Shown here: piece by piece, positions 7,636 through 17,010 of the stretch
Position numbering within the stretch: the stretch's first letter is position 1
Layout of the letters: every line of letters begins with the position of its first letter
Source: an uncultured Candidatus Melainabacteria bacterium
GTDB taxonomy: Bacteria; Cyanobacteriota; Vampirovibrionia; Gastranaerophilales; Gastranaerophilaceae
Assembly: GCA_934754735.1 (NCBI GenBank)
Contig: CAKVJE010000007.1
Coordinates: forward strand, 1 to 35,782
DNA: 35,782 nucleotides
Direction: 5' to 3'
The notes under the pieces: model-generated
The model's database searches: none
The model's input: the letters and a program-made list of their open reading frames with translations, nothing else
Told to the model about the DNA's origin: nothing
Position numbers and translations under genes: made by a program

Positions 7636-8938
7636 AAATACTCTTATTTATGATGTCAGTACTTTATATCATGGTTTTTATAAAACTTCGGCAAGAAGTG
7701 GGATATATTTTTGTGCATTAAATATTTTAAAAGAATTAGTAAATCATTCTGCTGATTTTAATTTAATTTTGTATTGTTCTGTGAATAATCTAATTGAAGT
7801 TAAAAAAGTTTTGCAGAAAGAATTTCCAGAAAAAAGTTTTACAATTATTTCAGACTATCCTTTATTTAAATTTAACCATTGGTTTTATGGTTTGAAATAC
7901 AAACGTAGAGAAATCAAAGAAGAAGAAAACAACAAACTTGTTAGATTCTTAAAGAAAACATTGTTAAAATTAATTATTTTATTTGCAACACCTGTTAGTT
8001 CTATATTATTACGAATTGCAGAATTAAATGATAATGCAAAATTTACAAAAAATGATATCTTCTTATCACCTGCATATACTGTACCCAATAAATTTTCTAC
8101 TTGTACAAAATTTACAGTACTGCATGATACTATACCGTTAATTTATCCAAAAAATCCATTAATTTCTAATAAAAAATGTTGGTATAGTCAATTAATATCT
8201 TCTATAAATTCTAAAGATTATTATTTTGCTAATTCAGAATGTACACGTAATGACTTTTTGAAATTTTTTCCACAAATTAATGAAAAGAAAATATTTACTT
8301 GCTTGCATGCATGTAGTGATATTTTTAAACCTAAAGCTTGTAGCAATGATATAAAAGAAAAATACAATATTCCAAGTGACAAGAAATATATTTTTAGTCT
8401 TTGCACATTAGAACCTAGAAAAAATTTAATAAGAGCTGTTAAAACATTTATTCAATTTATCAAGAAAAACAATATTCAAGACTTAGTATTTGTTTTAGGT
8501 GGAGGCCATTGGGAAAGTTTTATTTCTCAATTAGAAAATGAAACAGAAAATTTGGGCAATTATAAGAACTCAATTATCAAAATAGGTTATGTCGAAGATG
8601 AAGATTTACCTTCCCTTTATACAGGCGCCGAGTGGTTTGTTTATACGTCAGAATATGAAGGATTTGGAGTTCCACCTTTAGAAGCTATGAGCTGCGGTTG
8701 TCCGGTCATAGTTTCAAATAATTCATCTCTGCCGGAAGTGGTTGGTGATACAGGATTATCGATTGATTATAAAAGCGATGTTGAACATATAAAAGCTTAT
8801 GAAAGATATTATTTTAATTCGGAATTAAGAAAAGAAAATTCAATGAAAGGTTTAAAAAGAGCAAATGATTTTTCTTGGAAAAAATGTGTAGACGAAATGC
8901 TAACACATATCAATATTATAACAAAGCATAATGATTAA
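7628..8938 (+). CDS. GT4-family glycosyltransferase
   Basis: 436-residue GT-B enzyme. The C-terminal donor-binding domain shows [10 protein letters not shown] around residue 257 and the retaining EX7E motif EGFGVPPLE at 344-352, followed by [19 protein letters not shown]. The N-terminal half is AT-rich and less conserved, as is usual for the acceptor-binding domain. It likely adds mannose, glucose, heptose or a related sugar in the repeat made by this locus. GGAGG lies just before the ATG, which overlaps the end of the GT32 gene. A gap of 35 bp separates it from the dehydratase gene. Confidence 0.9.
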   Translation: MNKNTLIYDVSTLYHGFYKTSARSGIYFCALNILKELVNHSADFNLILYCSVNNLIEVKKVLQKEFPEKSFTIISDYPLFKFNHWFYGLKYKRREIKEEENNKLVRFLKKTLLKLIILFATPVSSILLRIAELNDNAKFTKNDIFLSPAYTVPNKFSTCTKFTVLHDTIPLIYPKNPLISNKKCWYSQLISSINSKDYYFANSECTRNDFLKFFPQINEKKIFTCLHACSDIFKPKACSNDIKEKYNIPSDKKYIFSLCTLEPRKNLIRAVKTFIQFIKKNNIQDLVFVLGGGHWESFISQLENETENLGNYKNSIIKIGYVEDEDLPSLYTGAEWFVYTSEYEGFGVPPLEAMSCGCPVIVSNNSSLPEVVGDTGLSIDYKSDVEHIKAYERYYFNSELRKENSMKGLKRANDFSWKKCVDEMLTHINIITKHND

Positions 8939-8973
8939 TTTGTTACAAAAAATGAAAATAATAAGGAGAAAAA

Positions 8974-10002
8974 ATGGCTAAGAAGATTTTAATTACAGGT
9001 ATTACAGGCATGGTTGGTTCACACCTTGCAGATTTTATTATCAAGAATACTGATTGGGAAATTTACGGTATGTGCAGATGGAGAAGTCCATTGGATAATA
9101 TTTCTCACCTAATTGATGATATTAACCACAAAAACAGAATTCATCTTGTGTATGCTGATTTGCACGATGCAATTGCGATAGAAAACGTAGTTAAAGAAGT
9201 CATGCCTGATTATGTTTCTCATCTTGCAGCTCAAAGTTATCCAAAAACGAGTTTTACTGCGCCTTTAGATACTTTTGATACAAATATTCAAGGCACGGCG
9301 AGACTTTTAGAAGCATTAAAAAATCATTGTCCAAAAGCAATTATTCATATTTGCGCATCTTCAGAAGTGTTTGGACGTGTTAAAAAAGAAAAACTTGCAG
9401 AAATGGGTGGAACAATTAATGAAGAATGCACTTTCCATCCTGCCAGCCCTTATGCGATTTCAAAAGTTGGTACGGACTTAATTGGAAGATATTATGCCGA
9501 AGCATTTGATATGACTGTTATGACAACGAGAATGTTTACACATACCGGTCCTCGTCGTGGTGATGTTTTTGCAGAAAGTACTTTTGCAAAACAAATTGCA
9601 ATGATTGAAGCAGGTTTAATTCCGCCTGTAATTAAAGTTGGTAATCTTGATTCTTTAAGAACTTTTGCCGATGTAAGAGATGCTGTTAGAGCATACTTTA
9701 TGCTTCTTACAGTAAATCCAATCGGTGGAGAATACTATAATATCGGCGGTCAATACACTTGCAAAGTAAGCGATATGTTGAATTTCTTGATTTCACTTTC
9801 TCCAATGAAAGACCAAATCAAAATAGAAGTTGATCCGGAAAGATTAAGACCAATAGACGCTGATTTACAAGTTCCAAATACAAATAAGTTTACAAAACAT
9901 TCCGGCTGGGTTCCTGAAATACCGTTTGAACAAACAATGACCGATTTACTTAATTATTGGAGAGAAAGAATTAATAAAGGTGAAAGATTTTTACAAAGAT
10001 AA
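8974..10002 (+). CDS. SDR dehydratase, probable GDP-heptose (or GDP-mannose) 4,6-dehydratase
   Basis: 342-residue extended short-chain dehydrogenase. The NAD(P) loop TGITGMVG is at 8-15; Ser129-Ser130-Glu131 and Tyr160-x3-Lys164 (YAISK) form the dehydratase-type active site; HTGPRRGDVFAEST follows. The family includes GDP-mannose 4,6-dehydratase and the GDP-D-glycero-D-manno-heptose dehydratases of Yersinia (DmhA) and Campylobacter. The four genes directly downstream make GDP-D-glycero-D-manno-heptose, so a GDP-heptose dehydratase giving a 4-keto-6-deoxy-heptose is the best inference. GDP-mannose cannot be excluded from sequence alone. AAGGAG precedes the ATG, and gmhA follows after 10 bp. 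Confidence 0.85.
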   Translation: MAKKILITGITGMVGSHLADFIIKNTDWEIYGMCRWRSPLDNISHLIDDINHKNRIHLVYADLHDAIAIENVVKEVMPDYVSHLAAQSYPKTSFTAPLDTFDTNIQGTARLLEALKNHCPKAIIHICASSEVFGRVKKEKLAEMGGTINEECTFHPASPYAISKVGTDLIGRYYAEAFDMTVMTTRMFTHTGPRRGDVFAESTFAKQIAMIEAGLIPPVIKVGNLDSLRTFADVRDAVRAYFMLLTVNPIGGEYYNIGGQYTCKVSDMLNFLISLSPMKDQIKIEVDPERLRPIDADLQVPNTNKFTKHSGWVPEIPFEQTMTDLLNYWRERINKGERFLQR

Positions 10003-10012
10003 GGATTAATAA

Positions 10013-10579
10013 ATGACTACGAAAGAATTAATTAAACAAGTCAGTGAAAATTTTATTAAGCTTGAAGAAAAATCTGAAATTATCGATAAAATTGCAGAAA
10101 TTTGGATTGAAGCTTTAAAAAATGGTAACAAAATAATTTTCTGTGGAAATGGCGGTTCTGCGGCTGATTCACAGCATCTTTCTGCTGAACTTATGGGAAG
10201 ATATAAAATCGACAGAAATCCTATGCCGGCTTTGAGTTTAACGACGGATACATCTGCTCTAACCGCGATTGGTAATGACTATGGCTACGATAAAGTTTTT
10301 TCACGACCATTAAGAGGTATTGGACGCAAAGGTGATGTTTTGGTTGGAATTTCTACTTCCGGCAATTCAAAAAATATTTTAGACGCGTATAAAGTTGCTA
10401 AAGAAATTGGCATTAAAACAGTTGCTTTTACAGGTGCTAAAGGCGGGGAAATGATAAATTCAGCAGATATTACGCTTAATGTGCCTTCTGATATTACAAA
10501 TAATATTCAAGAAATGCATATCGCATCAGGACATATTATTTGCGGAATTGTAGAAAATTACTTTTGGGGTCAAAAATAA
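10013..10579 (+). CDS. gmhA: Sedoheptulose-7-phosphate isomerase
   Basis: First step of heptose synthesis: D-sedoheptulose 7-phosphate to D-glycero-D-manno-heptose 7-phosphate. The 188 residues form a single SIS domain of the expected length. FCGNGGSAADSQHLSAELMGR (in two halves around residue 50), DTSALTAIGNDYGYDKVFSR, STSGNSKNI and QEMHIASGHIIC are the characteristic motifs; the Glu of AEL and the His of the last motif belong to the active/metal site. The gene is followed after 11 bp by hddA, in the order also known from Campylobacter and Aneurinibacillus heptose cassettes. Confidence 0.95.
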   Translation: MTTKELIKQVSENFIKLEEKSEIIDKIAEIWIEALKNGNKIIFCGNGGSAADSQHLSAELMGRYKIDRNPMPALSLTTDTSALTAIGNDYGYDKVFSRPLRGIGRKGDVLVGISTSGNSKNILDAYKVAKEIGIKTVAFTGAKGGEMINSADITLNVPSDITNNIQEMHIASGHIICGIVENYFWGQK

Positions 10580-10590
10580 GGAAAACTAAA

Positions 10591-11652
10591 ATGATAATAA
10601 CAAGAAGTCCATACAGAATATCGTTTTTTGGCGGTGGTACAGATTACCATACTTGGTATGAAGAACACGGTGGAGAAGTTCTATCAACTTCTATAAACCA
10701 TTACAATTACATAAGTTGTCGTTACTTGCCGCCATTTCATCCAGAATACAAAAACCGAATTGCGTGGAGTATTTTGGAATATCCGAATAGCATTGATGAA
10801 ATTAAACACAATGCGATTAAAGGCGCTTTGAAATATTACGATATTAAACGCGGTGTGGAAATAAGCAATCAATGTGATTTGCCTGCACGTTCCGGCTTAG
10901 GTTCCAGCTCAACATTCTCTGCGGCTTTAATTATGGCGATTAAGGCTCTTAAGGGTAAAATGATATCTAAAGAAGATTTGGCGCTGGAAACTATTAATCT
11001 TGAGAGAAATGTTTTAAGGGAAAATGTTGGCGTTCAAGACCAGATTGCAACAGTTTATGGTGGTTTGAACCACATTGTTATCAATAGAGCAGGCGAATTT
11101 ACAGTTGAACCTGTTATTATCAACGAAAAACGTAAGCAACATTTTAATGATCACTTACTATTGTTCTTTACAGGGGTTTCAAGAACTTCTTCGGAAGTTT
11201 GTAAAAAGCAAATTGATTCTGCAAAGAATAATACTCGCCAATTAACAAGAATGCAATCTATGGTAAAGGATGCGATGGAAGTTTTGACATCCGGAAAATT
11301 GGAAAATTTTGGCGAACTTTTGCATGAATCTTGGATGCTAAAACGCTCACTTACTGATAATATCTCGACTTCATACATAGATGAAATTTATCAGACTGCA
11401 ATACAGAATGGCGCAATTGGCGGTAAAGTTCTTGGTGCTGGTGGTGGTGGATTTATGCTTTTCTTTGCAAAACCGGAATATCACAGCAAGATTAAAGAAG
11501 CTTTAAAATCTTTTATTCATGTACCTTTTAAGTTGGAAAATAATGGAACGCAAATTGTGCATTATGCTCCAAAACTCTATTCTTTACATTCGTATGAAAG
11601 ACTTAAATACATTACTGAAGAAGGAATTAAAGAATTGGAGTTAACGAAATGA
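10591..11652 (+). CDS. hddA: D-glycero-alpha-D-manno-heptose-7-phosphate kinase
   Basis: GHMP-fold kinase that phosphorylates C1 of heptose 7-phosphate to give the 1,7-bisphosphate. 353 residues. RSPYRISFFGGGTDYHTWY at the N-terminus, the ATP loop PARSGLGSSS at 98-107 and the C-terminal GHMP motif LGAGGGGFMLFF are intact. The Fuc/Hdd-type N-terminus fits HddA rather than homoserine or mevalonate kinase. ATG 10591 with AGGA upstream is preferred; a longer in-frame TTG start at 10540 would overlap gmhA. The stop overlaps the hddC start (ATGA). Confidence 0.92.
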   Translation: MIITRSPYRISFFGGGTDYHTWYEEHGGEVLSTSINHYNYISCRYLPPFHPEYKNRIAWSILEYPNSIDEIKHNAIKGALKYYDIKRGVEISNQCDLPARSGLGSSSTFSAALIMAIKALKGKMISKEDLALETINLERNVLRENVGVQDQIATVYGGLNHIVINRAGEFTVEPVIINEKRKQHFNDHLLLFFTGVSRTSSEVCKKQIDSAKNNTRQLTRMQSMVKDAMEVLTSGKLENFGELLHESWMLKRSLTDNISTSYIDEIYQTAIQNGAIGGKVLGAGGGGFMLFFAKPEYHSKIKEALKSFIHVPFKLENNGTQIVHYAPKLYSLHSYERLKYITEEGIKELELTK

Positions 11653-12347
11653 AGACAATAATTCTAGTTGGAGGAATGGGCACAAGACTTAGGGAAGTTG
11701 TAAAAGATGTTCCGAAACCCATGGCTGATATTAACGGTAAACCTTTTTTGGCATATTTGATGGAAAATATGGTTCATTTCGGGTGCGAAGAATTCATTTT
11801 GTGCGTTGGCTATAAGCGTGAAATTATAATGGATTATTTTAAAGATAACTTTATGGGTGTGCCTGTAAAATATTCTGTTGAAGAGGAATTGCTGGGAACA
11901 GGCGGAGCTATAAAACAAGCTTTTGAACTGTTTGATGTCGATAGAGCAATTATATTGAATGGCGATACTTTCGTAAAAATGGATTATGCCGAATTTGAAA
12001 AACAAATGCGGGATGAAGAATTGGGACTTAGTTTGAAATATGTTCCAAATGCTTCCAGATATGGACTTGTAACAACAGAGGGCGATAGGGTTGTTGAGTT
12101 TGCAGAAAAACGTGACACTGAGGAAGCCGGATTTATTAATGCGGGGATTTATGCTGTTTCAAAACCTTTGTTTCGATTTGCTGACAATAAAAAATTCTCT
12201 TTCGAAAAAGATATTTTGGAAAAATTTGTTGCTGAAATTAAACCAAAATATTTTAGAGCGGAAGATTATTTCATTGATATAGGGATTCCGGAAAGTTACA
12301 AACAAGCTTGCGCGGAGCTGGAAAGCGAGATTTGTAATGGCAAATAA
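11649..12347 (+). CDS. hddC: D-glycero-alpha-D-manno-heptose 1-phosphate guanylyltransferase
   Basis: Nucleotidyltransferase that makes GDP-D-glycero-alpha-D-manno-heptose from heptose 1-phosphate and GTP. 232 residues. The signature VGGMGTRL is at 7-14 with the conserved Lys23-Pro24 (DVPKPM), NGDTF supplies the metal-binding Asp, and the protein ends with [10 protein letters not shown], the form seen in HddC/RmlA-like enzymes. GTP specificity is assigned from the gene context (hddA, gmhA, gmhB), not from residues. It starts inside the hddA stop and overlaps gmhB by 11 bp, so the four genes are translationally coupled. Confidence 0.9.
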   Translation: MKTIILVGGMGTRLREVVKDVPKPMADINGKPFLAYLMENMVHFGCEEFILCVGYKREIIMDYFKDNFMGVPVKYSVEEELLGTGGAIKQAFELFDVDRAIILNGDTFVKMDYAEFEKQMRDEELGLSLKYVPNASRYGLVTTEGDRVVEFAEKRDTEEAGFINAGIYAVSKPLFRFADNKKFSFEKDILEKFVAEIKPKYFRAEDYFIDIGIPESYKQACAELESEICNGK

Positions 12348-12825
12348 GGCTTTGTTTTTGGATAGAGACGGCGTGATTAATGTAGATAAACATCACGTTT
12401 ATAGAATTGAAGATTGCGAATTTGTGGACGGTATTTTTGACTTGTGCAGAAAAGCGAAGCAAGAAGGTTATCTTATTATTGTTGTTACTAATCAGGCTGG
12501 GATTGCGAAAGGAAAATACACAGAGGAAGACTATTTCAAGTTCAGAGATTATGTTCACGCTGAGTTTGAAAAGCAGGGATGCGCAATTGATGCTGAATAT
12601 TTTTGTCCTTATCATACAGAGGCTGTTGTTGAGAAATACCGTAGAGATTCGGAGGACAGAAAGCCTAATCCGGGGATGATTATGAAGGCGCAAAAAGATT
12701 TTGATATTGATTTAAGTAAATCAATATTAATCGGCGATAAACAAAGTGACATCGACGCAGGCAAATCCGCCGGCGTAAGCGATTGTAGGTTAGTTGGAGG
12801 AGGAATTATCAGTTGGAAGAATTAG
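12337..12825 (+). CDS. gmhB: D,D-heptose 1,7-bisphosphate phosphatase, zinc loop lost
   Basis: HAD-family phosphatase that removes the C7 phosphate from heptose 1,7-bisphosphate. 162 residues. The nucleophile and acid/base are Asp9 and Asp11 in [27 protein letters not shown] and [16 protein letters not shown] are the other HAD motifs. GmhB and HisB-N normally carry a zinc site of the form CxH...CxC. Here it reads [20 protein letters not shown]: only the first Cys (Cys90) is in place and both later cysteines are gone, so zinc is probably not bound. The pathway order and the overlaps with both neighbours support the assignment. Confidence 0.87.
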   Translation: MANKALFLDRDGVINVDKHHVYRIEDCEFVDGIFDLCRKAKQEGYLIIVVTNQAGIAKGKYTEEDYFKFRDYVHAEFEKQGCAIDAEYFCPYHTEAVVEKYRRDSEDRKPNPGMIMKAQKDFDIDLSKSILIGDKQSDIDAGKSAGVSDCRLVGGGIISWKN

Positions 12826-13691
12826 TAAGTGTAATAGTTCCTGCATATAACGAAGGAGAAAAAATTGCAAAATGTTTGCAGTCTGTCATTAATCAAACTC
12901 ACAAAAATCTTGAAGTTATTGTTGTATATAAAGATAGTCAAGATGATACATTAAGTGAAATCAAAAGTATTAATGATTCTAGGATAAAGATTATAGAGCA
13001 AAAAGAGGCGACAAAAGTTGGTGGTGCGCGTAATCTTGGAATAAAAGAGTCAAAAGGAGATTTTATTTCATTTATTGAATGTGAAATGATTGAACCGCAG
13101 TTTATAGAAAAATTGTATTCACGAATAGTTAAAGATAATTCTGATATTGCAATCGGCACAATTACTTTGCTCAAGCCCGGAATTGTATGCAATCTGACAA
13201 AACACAAAAAAGATATTGTATTATCAAAACTTGCTGATAAGTTAGAAGAAATGCAGACAGGAGCATGTTTTGAAAAACTTTTTAGAGCAAAGATGATAAA
13301 AGAAAATAATGTCTTGTTTCCTGAAGGTTTATATTGGGAAGACAATGCCTTTTTGCTACAAGCGATTTATTATTCAAACAAAATTTCTTTGCTTACGAAT
13401 TGTAATTATACTTGGTATCCTCAAGATTGGGATGAAGATTATTCGGTTTTATTAAAAGAAAGTATTTTACCGATAGCGAAGATAATGACAAATTTTGCAA
13501 AAGAAAAGTCTTTTTCAAGAAAAGAGATGAATATTTTACGATTAAAGATGTTCAAAAATTTTGGAAAGAGTTTTATTTTGAAAGACGATATTTACAAACA
13601 GTTTGTTAAAATAACAGGGTTTTCTTGGTCTGTAGCATATCGTTATTGGCAGATGAGAAAAAGAGAGTGGAGAAAGAAAATATGTTCTTAG
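12813..13691 (+). CDS. GT2-family glycosyltransferase
   Basis: 292-residue GT-A fold enzyme: [20 protein letters not shown] at the N-terminus, [19 protein letters not shown] before the metal site, and a [12 protein letters not shown] motif at about 172 that resembles the catalytic ED region. The usual DxD/SDD position reads Glu-Cys-Glu (residues 89-91), an unusual metal site that may alter donor choice or activity. The start is TTG, supported by GGAGGAGG 9 bp upstream; it overlaps gmhB by 13 bp. The C-terminus is rich in Lys and Arg. A chimeric gene remnant overlaps its end. Confidence 0.83.
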   Translation: MEELVSVIVPAYNEGEKIAKCLQSVINQTHKNLEVIVVYKDSQDDTLSEIKSINDSRIKIIEQKEATKVGGARNLGIKESKGDFISFIECEMIEPQFIEKLYSRIVKDNSDIAIGTITLLKPGIVCNLTKHKKDIVLSKLADKLEEMQTGACFEKLFRAKMIKENNVLFPEGLYWEDNAFLLQAIYYSNKISLLTNCNYTWYPQDWDEDYSVLLKESILPIAKIMTNFAKEKSFSRKEMNILRLKMFKNFGKSFILKDDIYKQFVKITGFSWSVAYRYWQMRKREWRKKICS

Positions 13692-13846
13692 TTGTTGGCG
13701 GTAATGGTTTTTTGGGTAGCTATATTATAAAAAATATTTTAAAGATTTGCGATAAAGAGTCTGACGTTGAAGCAGGAAAAAAAGCCGGAGTAGGATTTTT
13801 AAGTCTAAAAGATAAGGAGGATATCGATGAAAATAGCATTCTTTAA
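13682..13846 (+). pseudogene. Chimeric remnant: epimerase N-terminus joined to gmhB-like C-terminus
   Basis: A 54-codon frame whose first half, [20 protein letters not shown], parallels the start of the intact reductase at 19360 (MYLVMGGSGFLGRYVIKNIL). The second half, CDKESDVEAGKKAGVG, parallels the end of a GmhB-type phosphatase ([16 protein letters not shown] at 12337-12825). Neither half is a full domain, so it is most likely a recombination scar left when genes between an ancestral epimerase and an ancestral gmhB were lost. It still has a ribosome site (GGAGAAAG), starts inside the end of the preceding GT2 gene and overlaps the next gene by 20 bp, so a short peptide may be made. Confidence 0.75.
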
Positions 13847-15890
13847 TATATTTGGAGAATTAAAAAATGCCGAACAGGAAACATTACTTAGATTAGAATA
13901 TTGTTTCAAAAAACAAGGTCATTCATTATTAGTTGTTGATAGATGTGGAATTGTAATTTCTGAATGTCCCGAGAATGGAAAACATGTAGAAGAAGTAAAT
14001 GTAGATTTTCTATTTACGTATAATACTCTTGAGCTAGCTCTTATGGCATTCCCAGATGTCTTTTCCATATTTTTTCACTGGGCTCCATCTGGTTTTGTAG
14101 CGAATTTCCAGTCATTGTTGATGATGAAATATTTTAATCTTTTTGATTATTTTGCTTGTACATATGAACAAGATATTTTTAATCGTGTTGCTGGAATTCC
14201 GACTACCAATATTCCATTTATAGGTTCTTCTATTCCAAAAGATTTTGCTCTAAAAGCTAGAAAGCATAATGATAGAAAACTTTTTTATGTTGGTGTTAAT
14301 TTTGAAAGAAAATGTGAAGGTAAAATGCGCTATGGTAAGCTTTTTACGGAACTTGATAAATCTGATAAAATTGAAATATATGGTCCCCAAAAAGTTTACG
14401 GGGTGTCTAATCTTTGGGCAGGATTTAAAAATTATAAGGGAGAAATTCCTTTTGATGGATATTCTATTTTAAAAAAAATTAATCAAGCAGGTATTTGTCT
14501 AGCAATAAATTCGCCTATGCATAATGATGCAAATGGGGTTTCTAATAGAACATACGAAGCTGCAGCTGCTGGAGCTTTAATTATATCAGATGATAATTTA
14601 TTTGTTCGAAAATATTTTGGAGATAGTGTATTCTATCTTGATAAGAATCTCCCAGAAATAGATTCTTCAAAAAAAATATTAGAAATATTAGATTGGGCAA
14701 ATAGTCATCCTGAAGAAGCTTATGAGATGGCAAAAACTTCCAATGAAATATTTATAAAAGAATTAGCCTTAGATAATATGGTATCTAATCTTATATCGAA
14801 TACTCAAAAAACAATTTACAAATTTCATAATAAAGAAGAACAAAAAGAGCTTATTGATGTTATCTGTTTCGTTGAATCAGATAAGGATTTTGAAAATTTA
14901 AAAATGCAATTGGAACGTCAGTATTATCAAAATCTTCATTTGATAATTATCTCTGATGAAAAAACTTTTGAAAAAATTCAATTGGAAATTCATTATCCAT
15001 ATTATTTTGTCAAATCTGATTCAGAATTTAAAGGCAGAGATTTTATAAAAGCAATAAAATACCTAAAAGGTGAATATTTTATGTTCTTAGATGTGTACTC
15101 CAAAATGCATAAAAGACATATATATAAAAATTTAGAAGTCTTGAGAAATAGAGAAGAACTTTTTGCTTACTCTGGTAGTTATTTCAAAAAAGAAAAACAA
15201 TACATCACTCTTAATAATAAACCTATATTAAAAGATGAGTTTTTAAGCTTTTCACTTACGAATGGATATAATAATTGGTATTATATTGATGTACAGAGTT
15301 TTTATATAGAAACTATTTTCACCAGAAATATTGCTTTATTTAAGAAAGATATTCTTAATTATGTATCAAATGATGAACTTGAATATTTGAGTGATAGCAT
15401 TCATTTTTATTTAGCATGTTGTTCTATAATTAAAGCTAAACAATTAGGACGTTTTACATATGCTATTACAGCTGGATACCAAGGTGAAAGTTTAAATGAA
15501 ATTGAACAAAGGGCATTTCCAAGTAGAAAATACTGGTATTCTAGTAATAGATCTGCCAAAACATATATAAAAGAAATGAATGAAATTTTCTTTAAATATA
15601 GTTTTGAAGTTACTCCAAATTTTATTCCTAACAGAAATCTAAACGGAGAAATAATTTGGTTTAAAGACATGACAAATTCCAATGAATTATGTATTGAACC
15701 TAAAGAACAAATGGTCTTGGATTATATTTATAGTAATAAAGTTGCATATTTTATTTTAAATATTTTAACAAATCACAAAATAAAAAAATATCCTAATAAA
15801 AATGAACGTTTTGTTTCTTATTTTAGAAATCATCATTTAATTCGCAATATCTATAGACATTTAGCAAAAAGAGGAAAAAAACATGAATAA
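13827..15890 (+). CDS. Two-domain glycosyltransferase: CgeB/GT1-like plus GT2-like
   Basis: 687 residues. Positions of about 1-330 look like the CgeB/Glyco_trans_1_2 group: IGSSIPKDF, FYVGVNFERK and SNRTYEAAAAGALIISDDN are the typical nucleotide-sugar domain motifs. From about 345 a second domain resembles a GT2 enzyme (VICFVESDKDFENLKMQLER, then FMFLDVYSKMHKRH near 420 in place of a classical DxD). Such double enzymes often add two consecutive sugars in surface or flagellar glycans. A strong AAGGAGGA site precedes the ATG. Codons are more AT-biased than in the heptose genes, suggesting a separately acquired cassette. It overlaps the next gene by 8 bp. Confidence 0.8.
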   Translation: MKIAFFNIFGELKNAEQETLLRLEYCFKKQGHSLLVVDRCGIVISECPENGKHVEEVNVDFLFTYNTLELALMAFPDVFSIFFHWAPSGFVANFQSLLMMKYFNLFDYFACTYEQDIFNRVAGIPTTNIPFIGSSIPKDFALKARKHNDRKLFYVGVNFERKCEGKMRYGKLFTELDKSDKIEIYGPQKVYGVSNLWAGFKNYKGEIPFDGYSILKKINQAGICLAINSPMHNDANGVSNRTYEAAAAGALIISDDNLFVRKYFGDSVFYLDKNLPEIDSSKKILEILDWANSHPEEAYEMAKTSNEIFIKELALDNMVSNLISNTQKTIYKFHNKEEQKELIDVICFVESDKDFENLKMQLERQYYQNLHLIIISDEKTFEKIQLEIHYPYYFVKSDSEFKGRDFIKAIKYLKGEYFMFLDVYSKMHKRHIYKNLEVLRNREELFAYSGSYFKKEKQYITLNNKPILKDEFLSFSLTNGYNNWYYIDVQSFYIETIFTRNIALFKKDILNYVSNDELEYLSDSIHFYLACCSIIKAKQLGRFTYAITAGYQGESLNEIEQRAFPSRKYWYSSNRSAKTYIKEMNEIFFKYSFEVTPNFIPNRNLNGEIIWFKDMTNSNELCIEPKEQMVLDYIYSNKVAYFILNILTNHKIKKYPNKNERFVSYFRNHHLIRNIYRHLAKRGKKHE

Positions 15891-16980
15891 TAATCCTAAA
15901 ATATCAATTATAACAATAACATATAATTTAATAGAAGATGGCCGAATAGAACTATTTAGAAAATGCATGGAAAGTGTTCATAACCAGGCTTATCCCAATA
16001 TTGAGCATATAATAATTGATGGTGCTTCTACAGATGGTTCTATGGAGATTATACAAGAATATGTAAATAAAGGTTGGTGTACTTGTTTTTCAGAAAAAGA
16101 TGATGGTGTAGATGATGCTTATAACAAAGGGCTGTTTAAAGCAAATGGCGAATATATTGCTTGGCTTAATAGTGATGACCAATATTATGATGAAAATTCT
16201 ATAAAAAATTGTATAGATGAGATAATTGACAATAATGCAGACTATTGTTATGGTAAAGTCGTTTTAGTCTCTAGAGATAATGTTTTAAAAGGGGAGTTTA
16301 TACCAAGAATGGAAAATTTTTGGAAGTGTATTCCTTTTTCACACCAATCGCTAATATTAAAAAAATCAATCTTAGAAAAATTAGGAGGCTATAATACTGA
16401 TTATAAAATTGGTGGGGACTATTTTTTGATACTTACGCTAATTTTAAATGATTACAAAGGCATTTTTGTGGATTCATACATATGTAAATATTTTTTAGGC
16501 GGGTTTTCTGGTAGTTGGGATGATAGATATAAACAATATTATTGTGCAATTATATTTTCTAAAAGATTAAATTGGTTCTTTAAACAATTTTATGAAAATT
16601 CGAATGAAGATTTAGCCTTAGATATATTTTTGCATGGTGAAGATTACAGAGTTTACCCAAAATATTTTTTATTAAAATTAGTAAGGTTTATGATAGAAAA
16701 AAATTTAAAAAATTTCAACTATAATGCTTTTATGACATATATTGAAAAACTCATGAATCCTACATTTGATTATAATATTGATAAAACATTAACTTCAATA
16801 AACAATACTTTGAACTATATTGCACAAAAAGAACGAGATAAAGAAATAGAGGTTGTTTCAACCATTTATTTATTTAACTTTATTCCAGTATGTAAAATCA
16901 AATTTAATCCAACAAAATCTTTTTATAGACTTTTTAACGTGATACCAATATTAAAGATAAAAAAAGAACAAAAATTATAA
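15883..16980 (+). CDS. GT2-family glycosyltransferase (WcaE-like)
   Basis: 365 residues. ISIITITYN at the N-terminus, IIDGASTDGSMEII, the EKDDGVDDAYNKGL segment typical of WcaE-type enzymes, and the metal site NSDD at 96-99 support an active GT-A transferase. HQSLILKKSILEKLGGYN and GGDYFLIL follow in the acceptor half. The C-terminus carries two copies of a short hydrophobic-basic motif, LFNFIPVCKIK and LFNVIPILKIK, which may dock the enzyme at the membrane (inference). It overlaps the preceding gene and is separated by 30 bp from the methyltransferase gene. Confidence 0.88.
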   Translation: MNNNPKISIITITYNLIEDGRIELFRKCMESVHNQAYPNIEHIIIDGASTDGSMEIIQEYVNKGWCTCFSEKDDGVDDAYNKGLFKANGEYIAWLNSDDQYYDENSIKNCIDEIIDNNADYCYGKVVLVSRDNVLKGEFIPRMENFWKCIPFSHQSLILKKSILEKLGGYNTDYKIGGDYFLILTLILNDYKGIFVDSYICKYFLGGFSGSWDDRYKQYYCAIIFSKRLNWFFKQFYENSNEDLALDIFLHGEDYRVYPKYFLLKLVRFMIEKNLKNFNYNAFMTYIEKLMNPTFDYNIDKTLTSINNTLNYIAQKERDKEIEVVSTIYLFNFIPVCKIKFNPTKSFYRLFNVIPILKIKKEQKL

Positions 16981-17010
16981 TAAGACTAGTATTAAAAAAG
17001 GATATTATTA

